From NCBI GenBank assembly GCA_000827265.1, contig KN834771.1, positions 526,497 to 590,496 on the forward strand: a stretch of DNA of 64,000 nucleotides, given 5' to 3'. This document shows, one piece after another, positions 1-12,296 of this stretch. Each line of letters starts with the position of its first letter. The first letter of the stretch is position 1. The stretch comes from Collybiopsis luxurians FD-317 M1. Lineage: Eukaryota > Basidiomycota > Agaricomycetes > Agaricales > Omphalotaceae. The position numbers and the translations under genes were made by a program. Below the pieces are notes generated by a model. The model made no database searches and was not told the origin of the DNA. It saw nothing but the letters and a program-made list of their open reading frames with translations.

Positions 1-1013
1 AATTAAATGAGTGTAAGTACATTGAGATTGCCAGCTCTGCGAACTTACGTAGAGCACAAAGGACAAGCTCGAGATAGCATAGTATGCCTCTGAATATGGC
101 AATGATAGTGTATTAACAGCATCATAGGAGAATATCAAGGAGAGAATGAGGGAAAGCACCTGTACGGCGCAGAATATGCCTCCGGACTCGATGAAGAGAA
201 GTAGGATTTTCATGACATGGCCTTTTCTCCGAATTGAGGATTCCTTCATTATTTGGTAATGTGCCCTAATGTTCATTAGATGATGAACCGTGTCTGTTCG
301 GCTTCAACAATTGGATATGGGAGCTGAGAGACGCACCGGGCTTTCCAGGCAATGAGACTTGTTGCAACAAGGTTGATCACAATAGAAATCCCATTCGAAA
401 GCCAGTCCAGCGTTGGGAAGGCCTTTAAAACCAACTGTACCTCGATGCTGTCCCAGATACAATCCGCAATACTAACCACTACATAGCGACTCAGCGCATC
501 GAATGCAGAATTGATTAGCGATAGACGTACAGATATTCGTCACCATTAGGATGATCAGAACCCTTCTCCAAATTTTATTATCTTGTGGAAGAGCCCATAC
601 CCTCCAAACGATGCAGAGGTCACCTATGACTATCTGGTACATTGTGAATTGAAGATCAGATATTTGAAATGAATGGACAGCTGCGAAGCGAGTACGAACA
701 GTGGTTTTCGTGGGCCACCTAATCATATCAGTCAGGACCAATAACATTGAGTAATCGTCAAAGTATGGCTTTGTTGTTGAGGTAATGAAACCTTGGCGAA
801 TCATATACAATGTGAACGCCCCATTATATATGTAAACCCAGATGAAACAGAGCAAGATGAGGATACAGCAAATCCTTTGCATGTTTCTTGCATCTTTCCA
901 TGACCTTAGACTGTAGGAAGGTAAAAATAAATGAGTATGCCGCAGGTTCCCTAGCATCAAGGTCACACATGGTAAAAATTTGATAGCAATGACCGTCCCT
1001 AAGAATAATGTTC
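1..1013 (-). pseudogene. 5'-truncated copy (copy A) of a basidiomycete 7-TM membrane protein, cut by the window edge
   Basis: This is a close copy of the intact gene at 12297-13589, colinear through exons 2-6. Matching exons read on the minus strand are 1013 to the splice site near 970, then 910-531, 478-337, 265-160 and 87-49; exon lengths 380, 142, 106 and 39 nt equal those of the intact gene. The last exon would lie before base 1. Similarity stops at about 1025, so exon 1 and its start codon are missing. The donor that follows exon 2 in the intact copy is changed here, although the intron happens to be open for reading through. The hydrophobic segments and the Q-x-x-x-G-D...W-R-x-W motif are kept. 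Function of the family is not known to me. Truncation makes a pseudogene likely, unless a new upstream exon is used. Confidence 0.7.
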
Positions 1014-1491
1014 CTGCGTTGACTCGTGTGTTGGGTCTTAGGCGAATATCCGAAAAAAAATATATTACCAGCCACGACTGGGAGAACGGCATTTTCGGCA
1101 TCAAAATAAGCGCCGTATATCAATTGGCGCTAGCTATAGTTTGTTCTTGTTCTTCTACTTTGACGTGGTTTGTTTGCTCTTCCACTCTTCGATCTCCCTC
1201 AAATTCGGTGACCCGGTTGTCCTTGAGTTATTGTCATACTATAACTACGACTTCTCGTCGATCCCGTTCTCGCGATGCCTGAAGATTATAGGCAGCAGAT
1301 TCAAAGTTGGCCTATCCCAGGTGGTCCCAGCGACCAACCGATATCCTTAGTCCCAGTTACCCATTCAGTTCCGGGACTCTAGATCGCCCAAAAAATCTGG
1401 CAATTCAGAGGACAAACAGGGCTGAATTTGATGATTCGCCAGGAGTTCCACGACACCCTAGTCTCAATCATTAGATGGATAAAATCGGGGT

Positions 1492-3208
1492 ATGTCTTTA
1501 TCACTGTATCTTAGGAATAGTCTCTTATTCTTCCTCAGGGCTCCTCCAAAATGCATACCTTTCTTCCAATCTGATTCCTCTCTCGAAGACGAAAGCGAAT
1601 ACCCCAATCCATTCGTCAATAATACGACCGTGAGCAGACAGGGTCGACTTATTATTATTGGACAACCTGGGATTGGTAAGTCTCTGCAACTTCTTTTCCA
1701 TGTACCTGGTCTGATACAGCTACGACAAGGCAAAACAAATTTTCTGGTTTATATCTGGACTCTCAGAATGCACCTTAATTTACCGACTGTGCTCTGCTTG
1801 GGTACTTACATGAATGTTTGGAAAGAAGGTGAGAGGTATATGGTACCGACGTGGCAGGCCGAGTTATTATTGGCCATCGCGTTCCTTCCCGACAACACCT
1901 GGATTCTCTTCGATTCCAACGAAACGATACCCGAAGTTCCAACGACTATATACAAATCCACTTTTTTCGTCATGCAGGCCACTTCACCCAGGCAAGGGCG
2001 ACTCAAGTGGGTACGCAAGACCCCGGCGCATGTCTCCTACTATTTCATGCAGCCATGGACAGCCGAGGAGCTTGTCTGTGGGTAAGTTATTAACTAGGAT
2101 CACGGATATCGACGCTGACTGTGTTTAGGCTACAATTACAAGGCCTGGGTTTTCGAGAAGCGACCCCAACTCAGCTTGTCGAATTCTTCCAGCATTTTGG
2201 TGGTTCCGCTAGAGACGCATATTCTAAGGCGTTTGATCTCCGGAATCACCTCGAAGGAATCAAAGAGACAGCGGCAGACCTCGATCTCAATGCCATCACT
2301 CGTTCTTTAAAAGATAAACCGACGACCGATCAGCACGTTCCTAAGTTTCCTTACGTTCCGGAACACCTTAAGCATGAATTCGTATCAGTATTCCCCATTA
2401 ATGACGACAATCGGAATGAATTCGAATTCAGACCTCCTAGCGACTTCATGCTGACAACGATCATGGACGGCGTCGCTGCTAAAGAAGCAATGAGCCGAGC
2501 GGATCTTTTCACCAAACTCTTGCAAATTGGAGACATTCCTTCGCAGACCTTAGCCGGACACTTTTACGACCGAGAATATCACTCATATTTTGTCAGTAAC
2601 TGCAAGTTTTCCTGCTATCGCATGTTCCCGCTGTCAGATTCTGGCAACTTGAAGACGCAGACGTGGCGTAGTTTTACCGAAGGCGAACATCCATTGACTC
2701 AAGCCGTTTCTTTCGAGATGCGTAACTGCATGATGTTCCACTTCAACACCAACGAACCTTTGAAGCCGACACCAACAGTGTACTACGTCCCAAACGCTCG
2801 AAACTTTCTGACTATTGATTCTTTCTTGTGCATTACACCAACGCACGTTCTGGCCATTCAGGCCACGGTCGGGGACTTCCATAAGTTCTCGACTGCCGCG
2901 TTAGACTGGTTTGCCAAGCTGGGAGTCATAACAATGGAATATGCTCTTCTTACTCCTCCCACAGTGAAGTCTGCTAGTGTCCCGTTTCCAGCCTGCATTC
3001 CGTCCACACTTAACTCTCATGTCAAAAACCGTCCCGATACTATTATCCCCCGGATCTCTTCAGAACCGCTACCCCAGGACCCTGAAACTGATACTCTTCC
3101 TGTGAAGATCATTGGTATCTATCATATCCATATGACAATTGAGTCAGTGTCCCTCCTTTGATTTACTGTTCTGCAACTAATGTGATATGAAACAGTGCCC
3201 AGAAGTAA
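1492..3208 (+). CDS. Crinkler/RHS-like P-loop NTPase with nuclease-like C-terminus
   Basis: Three exons, 1492-2081, 2129-3142 and 3196-3208, join in frame into 538 aa. A Walker A motif GQPGIGKS lies at residues 57-64, followed by a hydrophobic strand ending in ILFDSN (Walker B-like) and a TSPRQGR motif. This order is what I know from fungal Crinkler (CRN)-like and retrotransposon-hot-spot-like proteins. Around residues 425-450 the pattern D-x(n)-I-x-A-I-Q-A-T-V resembles the PD-(D/E)XK-type nuclease core of that superfamily. The short third exon restores the usual short polar tail after the IYHIHMTI strand. The ATG at 1492 is the first suitable start; an extra 5' exon cannot be excluded because the P-loop sits unusually close to the N-terminus. 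Proposed roles of such proteins (effector, intergenomic conflict, element control) are inference; no signal peptide is seen. Confidence 0.75.
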
Positions 3209-3773
3209 AGCAGTTTCATTCTATGCTCCGTGGAAAAGTGTATCATGCTCTCTCAGTTTAGTAACAATTAGCGTGTGTACATTAGGCTGAATTATGACAT
3301 TGAAGTGCAATAACATTTGTATTATGTGTGTCCTCCGATACCAGTTATTTGACCTGTTGAATGACCCTAAAGATTGTCATCAGCCGACTGTGTGTCTCTG
3401 CCAGATGAGTTACACACGATGAAGATTCGAGTTGGGTCCATTCTAAGGGAGAGAAATCAGTTGAGCTCCAACTTTCTGTGATTAGGCTTGCGCTTACCCA
3501 TCGAGGTCGGCGCAAAGCCCTTGAAATATACTAAATGCTGCAAAAGTTTGTTGCTCGTCTTCGACTTTACTAGTGTTGTATTCATCCATCCCAGTCTAAC
3601 ATATAGTTTGAGATGATATTCCACATAAAAACCGGCTTCGAAGCTCACATAAATCAGCTTGTGCTTAGTCTTTTTCAGTACTCTTCTTTGTGGATCCATG
3701 TAATTCAGCGGCAAGTTTCTAGTTCAGATTCACATCAGCTTCAGCAGAGAAGATCATCAGCGAAATACTCGCC
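3209..3773. other. Intergenic, no gene seen
   Basis: AT-rich spacer. A minus-strand open frame at 3457-3714 has no recognisable motif and is probably chance. Confidence 0.5.
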
Positions 3774-5418
3774 ATGTTTGTTTTGAGAGGATCTATTGCT
3801 TTCGGCATCTCTATTGGGGTAGGTGGAGGTTGAGACACTCTGAACCTAGCAGGCTCAAACAATTTGGAACGCGATTTTATCAATTGTCATACCCCTCAAG
3901 AGCCTCAAAGCAAAGGTAAGGGCTGCCAACGTTTCGCTTCTCCATGATACCTCTCACTTCCTGGCAGATGATGACACTCAGAAAGAACCTGAGGATTTGA
4001 ACTTGGAAGACATGGGCGATGGAGCTGAGGCGGAGCAGGATGGGGATGAGGTAAGTGTATTTGTTCCATTGCTTTTATGGTTACTCACTAGCTAGCGCCT
4101 TGCAGCTGCTGATTGAAGATATAACTGAACTGCAAAAAGCAACTAAATGTCCCACTGGATCACACAAGGTCCTCCTCGCTGATTTTCCCTTCCCCAAGGT
4201 TGCACTACTTGCCAAGTGAATTACTTGACAGGCTACTTGCATGATTGACATGTATCCCGATAATGCTCTTTTTGCATGGGATACATTCTCTAATGAGGTT
4301 CAGCGCCTCGCTGATGAGGGTCGAGGGAAGCACTACATAGAAGCTCTTGCTATAATTAGTAAGGACGTGGATAAAAGGGAGGAGTTGATCAAATTTGTAT
4401 GTGATAGTCTCAGTCTTTGAGTTCTCTTGCCACTAATAATGTACTAGATGAACTACAGGAAATCAGCCATCAGGTTTGATTTTGGGAGAGGGGCTCGCAT
4501 TCGGATGGCTCAATACTTTGGGATTTCGAGCGCCCTCAGCGCCGAAGAAATAGTTGTGTATCAGCTCACAGATTCCTTGTTAAACATTTAGCTAACTTAT
4601 CTATATCAGAAATCTTCCGTAGACTGGTTGTTGAGTGGCTGCAAATTTCATAATACAGAGGTGGATCTTAAGGTAAGAAGAGCTCTTAGTTTCGAGTATT
4701 GGACTCATGTATTTCAGGGCCGGACCATAAAGGATATTCCTTTCAAGAATCCACTGATGGGGCTACTTCTTCAAGGATATTTCATCGACGGGAACCCCCA
4801 ACAAGATAAGCTACTAGTCTCTCATCTGAAAAGCATAAAAAAGATACCAGTTCCACTAATTGCTATGACTGCAACTTTGGTGAGCAAGTTCTACTGTATT
4901 AATCCCCGTCATATGCCTGAAAGACCACTATAGATACATCATTCTCTTCAAGAGTACAGACCAGGCTATAAGGTGGAACATGACTTTTCGGCTACTAATG
5001 TTGCATGCGTGTACGTCATTTTACTCCTATTAGTTCCCATTGACCTCGCTTACTGCATATGCTGTAGTTATCATTCGATGACATCGACTCTGCTAAACCT
5101 CAAAGAAATGGCCCCAACGTATGTGGACTCTCTGCAAAAATATCTGTATAAGGCAATGATGTGAGTTTTGTGAGTTTTTTTGGCCTTATTCCGCTATATA
5201 CTTCTCATAGGACTGCTGGACCTGAAGTTATTCCTCCTCGTGTCTACGACTACGCCACCCTTGAAGCTTTGGCTGCAGAATCTGCCCTGGAATCACCACG
5301 TGCCACTGACTCTCAAGATCAGGGTGTAGCTGCAAACCAAGGTCTTACCGATGATGATACCGCGACACCTGCGAACAATCAGGACCTGACTCCGCATGAG
5401 AGTGGCACATTGGATTAG
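3774..5418 (+). CDS. DUF6532-type basidiomycete protein of unknown function
   Basis: Eleven exons with consensus splice sites join in frame into 388 aa: 3774-3822, 3850-3915, 3968-4050, 4106-4198, 4232-4396, 4448-4555, 4610-4672, 4718-4879, 4934-5010, 5068-5160 and 5211-5418. An acidic N-terminal stretch (about residues 35-70, many D/E) precedes an alpha-helical core. The core includes a segment IPVPLIAMTATLV, then a tyrosine-containing stretch YHSMTSTLLNLK and Y-V-D-S-L-Q-K-Y. That pattern matches my memory of DUF6532, a family expanded in Agaricomycetes and often found near transposable elements. The C-terminus is low-complexity and acidic. No catalytic residues are evident. The first two exons are the least certain part. 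Family assignment rests on motif memory. Confidence 0.65.
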
Positions 5419-6526
5419 CTATCATGATATTTTTGGGTGGTCCCAGGTATATCTCCTATATTATTCTTAATCTTGCCCTAGCTAATGCAGGTTTCAATTT
5501 GTGCAGTTACAACCATTTCGATGCCATTTGCTATTTCGCTCACTGATGGGAACTGTTTTTTTTTTTTGGAATATACAGCGTGAAGTCGATAGATGCTTAG
5601 ATGGTTTGAATGATGAACATAGAACTCGCAAAGGATTTGTTGATTGATTCATGTTAGCATAAGCTGAACTTCAATTATCCAGTATATTTATTGGATGACA
5701 TTGAGGCAGACCATGATGTGAACTTGTTTATTCAGAACTTAAAATGGTCATATCTCAGTTTAATTTACAGACTCCGAGATTTTCACCTATTCTGTTTCAA
5801 ATGATTGTGGAAGGGATCAAAACATAATTGATTTATCCTCTATGTCTCTGACTGTTTCTGGGTCATCTTTTCATTATCTTTCATGATCCCTGGGCATCTT
5901 TTAAGCTCTCTCAGGACTACTTGCTTGTGTCTCAGATTATATGATAGACTCTGAGATTTGCACCCAAATCTAAGAGAGAGATTGATTTTAACCCTGAGTG
6001 TCTCTGGCTATCCCTGGGTCATCTCTGACTATCTTTCACAATCCCTGCTTAGCCTTAGGGATCACTAAGAATAATGTAGCAACTTGTCAGAGTGCCTATA
6101 GCATTTTTAGACTTGTCTTGTTTAGAACTGATTTGCCCCTGTTTAAGGTGAAAGCTTCACAGCTCACTTTTAAATTTCATAGCAGTGAGGTCAGATTGTT
6201 GTCATTCACAGCAAAGATGCTCTTACCTCTTGCGAAAGGATATCAGAAAGGTATCAGGTTTACAAATACTCTTTGTAGGAGTTCAAGTTTACTTTTGTAC
6301 CTAGCAGAGATCACTCAGACATGATCCAGGCTGCCCTTCTACAATCAAGAATTCCTTTTTAAGTTTGTGTTTCCAGAGGATAGGGGGGGTGTCTCCTGGC
6401 AACCCCAATAAGTGTGGGCACTCCAGGTTTCCTGGGCATTCCAGGCACCCTCAAGCTTCCCAAGGGGAGGTCAGATATGCTCAGGCATTGGAACTGTTTT
6501 GCTGATGAAGTAATTAATGGATTGAC
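5419..6526. other. Intergenic, AT-rich, possibly degraded element sequence
   Basis: No gene supported. A T-run lies near 5560. The phrases 'ctgggtcatct' and 'tatctttca' recur with variation around 5855-5905 and 6000-6045, suggesting an old internal duplication. A GC-richer patch at 6375-6470 shows no coding signal. Confidence 0.4.
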
Positions 6527-6774
6527 TGTTGTATTTCTCGGTTTGTCATTAGTAATACAATCCAGCACATGTAGTTCCGAGTTGGATTACTCACCTACTG
6601 CGGACAGTATTACTCAGATATTAATAGTAGAAGTATGTAGAACTTTCTAGATACTGTGTTATGTAGTATATAAGGCCTACCTTAAGGCCAGTACCATAGA
6701 ACAAAATAATCATTTGTATCCAATATTTGAGTCTCACAACTCTTATCAAACCACTGCGCCATATTTCTACAATA
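6527..6774. repeat. Solo LTR, 248 bp, with 5-bp target-site duplication
   Basis: The segment begins TGTTGTA and ends TACAATA, terminal inverted repeats with one mismatch (the final CA is decayed to TA). It is flanked on both sides by TTGAC (6522-6526 and 6775-6779), a 5-bp target duplication typical of LTR retrotransposon integration. A TATA-like stretch (tagtatataaggcc) lies at about 6663-6676, where an LTR promoter would be expected. No gag/pol or second LTR is present, so this is a solo LTR left by recombination. Superfamily is uncertain; short length and terminal sequence would suit Copia. Confidence 0.7.
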
Positions 6775-7132
6775 TTGACATGTACCTTATATGATTCTCC
6801 ATTGAGTGTTCAAATGTCAAGCTAATATCTTGGCTAGTATTGAGATCTGATGTAGTCTGGAGCATGAAACTTCAAGCATTCGAGGCCTTATGCTTTAGTG
6901 TTGGTGGCTCTAATTTTCTGCTTTTCTGCTTTGTAGAAGAAGTCTACCCGGTCACCTTTTGTATGCATTATTGATAATCCATGGCAGTCACAGTGAAAAT
7001 GAGTGCTTGTTCTGCCTGTCTTGGTATCATGTGGTCTTACCCTTAACTATGTAGTGGTATAGCGGTGTAACAGAATTTCAAAGTTTACATTGTTTTATCA
7101 GGATGTGGCTGTGCGATAAGATAACATTCCAC
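6775..7132. other. Intergenic, 3' flank of the permease gene
   Basis: No gene or repeat recognised apart from the LTR target duplication at 6775-6779. Confidence 0.5.
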
Positions 7133-9384
7133 CTATTTTACACCTCTTCCAATCCTAATTTCCAAAGCCCTAAACGGCACATACAACAAACCCGTAACAA
7201 CGAACGCCATCTCAAACCCAATATCCCCCGTCCTCTCCGCTATCGGCCCAGTAAACCATATCTGCGACATGCAAGGCACGACGAGTCCGAACGAGGCCAC
7301 TCCAGCCGTGATCGCGGGTATTCCAGATGGAAGCAGGTGGGGAACGTTCCACGCTTCGACTCGATACGAATCAAAAGCCGAAGTTGAAGTCGAGTGCGGA
7401 GAGGAAGTGGAGGGGGAGGTGGTGGTGGTGGTGGACGTATCCTCGGTTTGGCTTTGTTTTTTTCGTCGAAAAACCAAATGCTCAAAGAGGATCACAGCTA
7501 TAAAAGCCGAACACCAATACCCAATGAGCCCCAGAAAATTCGTGAGCGTATCATAAAATTTATGCGAGCCGACGATAGCGATCGGTAATACTCTGTATAA
7601 CTGTCAGTCAGCCCCGCCTCGGTTATCGAACTGAACAAGAAAAAAGACCTCCGCTACTCACATAGCCGTTGTCGTAATCGAAAACACATATCTCGGAACG
7701 ACAATTAACGCAGGTATAAACACCTGAACATTCAACGAGATTGAATAAAACGTCGCAGCGATATTCCCAGCCACCGATAAACTCAACAACACCGTCAAAA
7801 ACTTGCCGAAGTTTCCGACAGGGCTCAACATGGCCGCTAACAGCCCCCCGACATTCGAATTGTCGTACGCTTGCGCCCATGTGGGAACAGCAGCCGAGGC
7901 CGCTGCTGCTGCTGCACCGAAACATTGAACGCTCGTTATGGGAATGAGCAAGCCAAAGTAGGTATATAAGAAGATTTTGATGCTGATGTTGATACTGTTA
8001 GCTATTCTTAGTTGCTGTTGCTGGAGAAGATTGAACTCACCTTGACACGTTTGGACTAAAGTATATCGTGAAATCAGATGCCAGCGGAGAATACGTGATC
8101 ACAAATCCTGCAATCGTCGACGCAAAGGAAAGGATGCTGGCAGCATCGGCCGGTTCCGACGGGGGAACATCGTTCAGGTTCTTCCCTCCCAGTCCAAGAG
8201 TGACAAGATAGACAACTAGGACCGGGAACCACGCGAGGCGCTCGTACCTGTTAAACAAAACAGCTCAGTCTAACTACAATCACGAACGAGGTAAACAATT
8301 CGTCTCGCTTACCAAGTGAGAATTGAATACCCGCAGAACGACAGCTGTGAAAACGAAGCAAGAAGCAAAAGAGACGTTGAGCGCCGTTTAGAAGAAACGT
8401 AGGTGGCAAACAACAATCTTACGGCAAGAGAAATCACGACGACAATGACGATCCCAGCTCTACAAGAGAAAATCCATGTCAACGATCACGAGGCGAGATG
8501 TCGACGTTAGAATGACATTGGGGAAAAAGATGTGGCAAAGATGACACTCACGTCCAAGTCAGATTGCCATCGGCGACACTCGCGAGTGTCTGTCCCCCCA
8601 AAATGGCATTCAAAATGCAGAATCCAAACATACCGATCATGTTCAATACGCATGGTAGAATAACGCCGTAGTAACTGCGTATACAATATAGATTCGACTG
8701 CATCAGTAATCTTTCTTCTAGTGTGTACCTATCAAATACCACCCGTCTATGACTCCATCCATCCATCCTTCTGTCCATAGTCCAGGGGCTCCGATGATAA
8801 AGTGGTAAAAAAAGAAAGGACATACCCGAAGCTAAATCTAGCCTGGACCATCTGTCGCAGTCCAAGTTTAGGTCCCCACGTCGCGCTGTTAACATAAATT
8901 TAGAAAATCATTCCATCCATCCATTCTCTCTCTCTCGCTCAGAATCAGAATAAAAAGGACTCACAAATATGCAGGCGGCAAACAACACAACAAATTAAAA
9001 AACAGAATGACCAAACACGACTCGCGTATACCCAATCCGAACGCTACAGGTCCTAGAGTTCCAGCAGAGAACGATAGGATGTTAAAGTTCATCGTGAACC
9101 ATAGGAAAAAGAGCTTGTAATACTGCGTGTCGGTGCGTTCGGATATGGGGACAGGGGATATCCCTGTACAATGTACGATTATCCCCGAGATTAGAAAGGG
9201 TACATTCTTCAGAATCTGGAAAAGTAAACGAACCTCTTCCCTCGACTCCCCAACTGAGCAATGTTTTCGCAAAAACATTTGATGATCCTAGCTCAGATTC
9301 GAGATCTCCACCACCAACACTGCGTTTCTCGAGGTCCATAACAGCTTCTGATTTGGGACTTTTGACCTCCGGATCTGTTCGCAT
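7133..9384 (-). CDS. NCS1 family purine/cytosine permease (Fcy2-like)
   Basis: Nine exons on the minus strand join in frame into 533 aa: 9384-9234, 9163-8965, 8885-8826, 8674-8552, 8459-8423, 8344-8313, 8247-8041, 7994-7662 and 7592-7133. The cytosolic N-terminus leads into ISPVPISERTDTQYYKLFFL and then F-W-F-T-M-N-F-N-I, the classic start of the first membrane segment in nucleobase:cation symporter-1 proteins. Next comes S-A-G-T-L-G-P-V-A-F-G-L. The G-Y-Y-G-x-x-x-P segment, several further hydrophobic helices and the YSPLASDFTIYF motif also fit fungal purine-cytosine permeases (cytosine, adenine, guanine or hypoxanthine uptake at the plasma membrane). Length is normal for fungal members. A serine/threonine-rich cytosolic loop lies before the last two helices. 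Start ATG at 9384 is the first in frame. Substrate cannot be told from sequence. Confidence 0.93.
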
Positions 9385-10284
9385 AGCGGATACCCCGATG
9401 ATGGACAGTTTTTTTGTTGTTGTTTCTAGTCCCTTTTGCGGATCCGCTGGATAACTCTAAGTCTTGGTGGGAGTTAAGAATGTAGTATAAAGCTGAAGAG
9501 AGGACGGGACGGAGCTGACATATTTTAAATGGGTTGAATCGGAGTCATGGTCAATGGAAAGTTTTTTTCAAGGAACCAACTCAAATTTAGCTTGATGACG
9601 AGATCCAAAGAAGGGCCGAGGGCCCGTAGTTGCCGAGGTGGCCGGCCATCCGAGAGCGGCATTCAAGCGCTCAAATCCGTCCATTCGGTATCACTCTGCA
9701 AGAACTATCATATATCTCTAGAAAAGCTACATGATCTTCTTTCGTTCGCCTGAGGAGCACGTTCAAAATACACAAAAACGGAAATAGTACTTAGCAGTAA
9801 GCACGTATAGTATACTTCTACAGCACTAACGAGAAAGCATCGTTCAGGCCTCAAGGTCAATTTTAAAGTTGAATATGACAAAAATTGCAGTTTACAAGAT
9901 CATCTGAGTACAACTCCGAATCATTGGTCGACTGTACACACTTTAAATTGGAATTCGGTTCTGACTGAAAAACCCTGCGAAAGTCTTTGACATCTCCCAG
10001 CAATTCAGAACGCGCGAAGACTGAAGAGAGCCCTGGAAACTTTACAGACTAACGACTGTCCAGTCCACAACTCTGGAATTCTAATATATAAACACGTCCA
10101 AGTTTCTTATTCGAAGGTTACGTTTTTCCCATAAGTACTGGGCTCCTACACATACACTTTGGCAGTGAGGTAAGTGACGTGGTTGAAGATTCGGAGATTC
10201 GGAGGATATAAAAGCATCAGAGGAGCACCGAGAACTTGGGTTGAACTCCCACTCCAACCTTTGAGGACAGCACAGAACAGTCGG
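9385..10284. promoter_or_regulatory. Divergent intergenic region between the permease and the rhodopsin-like gene
   Basis: The two flanking genes are transcribed away from each other, so this 0.9 kb probably holds both promoters. Local AT-rich stretches are present (for example tctaatatataaac near 10080), but no defined operator or motif can be assigned. Short open frames here show no coding features. Confidence 0.4.
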
Positions 10285-11813
10285 ATGCTTTCAGACTTCC
10301 AGGTTAGTGTGAAGGCGAATCGCAGTGAGTTTTTCTTTGCCCCGGATGCGGTTCTCTTGATTAGCTTTCCCCTCCCTTGATAGTATTGATCATTATGATC
10401 TTGGTTATTGCCCTAACCACAACGGCAGCAAGGATCTGTATTCGCAGTCGCAATCGAAGGTTATGGTGGGATGATAGCTGCAAGTATTCGTGTTCTCTGA
10501 ATTCTTGTGCACTTTTCCAATAAGTCATTCTTAGGCGCTATACTAGTAACGGTGATTATAGCTATAATGCTCGCGGCTTTTTTCTTAGCTGACTACTCAA
10601 AACGTCAGCCTTATTTCCTATTAGTGCTTCTTCGAGAAGCTGACCCTGACATTTTAGCTCCACCCACTCTGCATGTCCGTCGCATTAAAATTATTCAATT
10701 ATGGTGAGGAGTAGATTGAACATGATTATGTTTCATGAGCTCAATTGGGTTTCTAGGATCCTGATCGCAACCTACCCTTCTTCGGTTTGGTAGGAGTTTA
10801 TAGCCGAATGTATAGAGAGAAACTAATAATGTTTCTTTTTTCAAGGTGTGCTCGAATGAGCCTGTTACTCTCCACAGTTCGCCTCATCCCCCCTATATTC
10901 CCCCTCCGAAAAATATCTGAAGGAACTGCCATTGGGTTCCTTCTAATGTGGATAAGCATGATTGTAGTAAAGATATATACTTGCGCCTCTGATCGATCTT
11001 GGTATCATCAACCAAATCCCGCTTGCAAGATGGGAGGTCAGCTCGGAGTTATGATATACCAAGCCGTAGGTAGGCCCATCTAAATATGTTCCCACTACTT
11101 CCTCACCCAACTGCCTATTTCCAGCGTTTCTCCTAGCTGATGTCATCCTTGCCGCTATCCCCCTTCGACTTTTACACCATATCAGTCTTGAAAGCAAAAA
11201 GCGAAGGTGAGCTTCTCTCGGAATAATGGAAGACCGACACTGACAGAGAGCCTCTGTGATCCTTGCGGTTCAGAATGCTGATTCTGATGTTCAGTGTCAA
11301 TTTAGCCACCAGTGCCATTACAGTCATACGCACTATTCTTATTGTCAATCAAGCTTGGAGTCTCTCAAGTATCATGTTTGAGGTCGAAGTAAGATTCGTA
11401 ATCGAGGTTCAAACGGAATGACAAATTAAACTGAGATCTTCCTGCAGGTCGCAACTACCCTTATAGCGGCCAATTTAGCAGTCCTTACGCCTTACATTTA
11501 TCGCTTATTTAATCCCGAAGGAGATTTCGATAGTGAACCGTTCACATACTATCGAAGTGTTCAGCTAGATGGTGGTATCCGCTTGCGGAGATTAGCAGAT
11601 ATTGCACCAGAATTGCGCTCAGCTCATGCCCCTGGTGTGTTCACTTATGTCATATTTCACGTTTTCTCTAATGTTTGTGTTCCAGAGCCTACAGAGATAA
11701 CCTCCGGGACACCAACAAAAGGAGAGGATGCCGAGCACGTACTGGATTTAAACCATCAGCCTAGTTTTCCTTCTCTGAGTCCAAGTGATACTACTATAAA
11801 GACGAATATGTAA
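10285..11813 (+). CDS. Fungal rhodopsin-like integral membrane protein
   Basis: Nine exons join in frame into 361 aa: 10285-10324, 10384-10491, 10535-10703, 10757-10789, 10846-11069, 11125-11206, 11274-11388, 11448-11634 and 11686-11813. The first helix ends in RSRNRRLWWDD, a hallmark of the fungal rhodopsin-domain family, followed by W-I-L-I-A-T-Y-P-S-S-V-W, then C-A-R-M-S-L-L-L-S-T-V-R. The D-R-S-W-Y...C-K-M-G motif and an L-L-A-D-V helix follow. About seven hydrophobic segments are visible; the C-terminal tail (from about residue 300) is polar and probably cytosolic. No retinal lysine can be assigned, so 'rhodopsin' is a family label and not a claimed function. The 43-nt second intron (10492-10534) is short and the least certain junction. 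Confidence 0.8.
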
Positions 11814-12296
11814 CGACAACCTAAGTTACTCTCGCAGTGTGACTTAGATCATACATAGAGCGTATTTGCATCATCCGCCGGAAATCGTGATATTTGACGG
11901 AACGCATCGCATTCACTTATCCCAGAATCGGCTCGGGCTCGCCTCACTTGAGTGTTATACATACTTACATCACAGTAGCATATCATCATTGGTATCCACT
12001 AGGCTCAATTTCGCCGCCTGGGCTTAATACCAGCGGACCTCCCGGCCCTCTCCAATGTGACCCATTGAATTAGCATCTCGTCACCATTCGGCATTGCAAA
12101 TACGGTTCAAGAGCTACTTCATCAAACAATCAGCATGGTTCACGTACAACAATTGAATTTCCAAAGAAGCATAGTTGCTGAGAGCGGTATGTTAGCGCCT
12201 AGATCCTTCGTAGCCACCCCTCTGTGAGTCCAGACAAAAAAATTCACAAATGTTTAGTCAAAATGGGTACATTATGTGCAAATATAACAAGTCCGA
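11814..12296. other. Intergenic between convergent genes
   Basis: Lies between the 3' ends of the rhodopsin-like gene and the 7-TM gene. No gene, repeat or clear terminator recognised. Confidence 0.5.

Noticed and set aside
1680..1720. Possible intron directly after the P-loop of the Crinkler-like gene (gtaagtctct...tacag)
   Set aside because: Removing it shifts the frame into an early stop, whereas reading through keeps the family-like sequence.
3457..3714. Basic 85-codon minus-strand open frame
   Set aside because: No motif, no splice partners and no duplicate elsewhere in the window.
7240..7588. Several overlapping plus- and minus-strand open frames with glycine or proline runs
   Set aside because: They are other-frame readings of the serine/threonine-rich loop of the permease.
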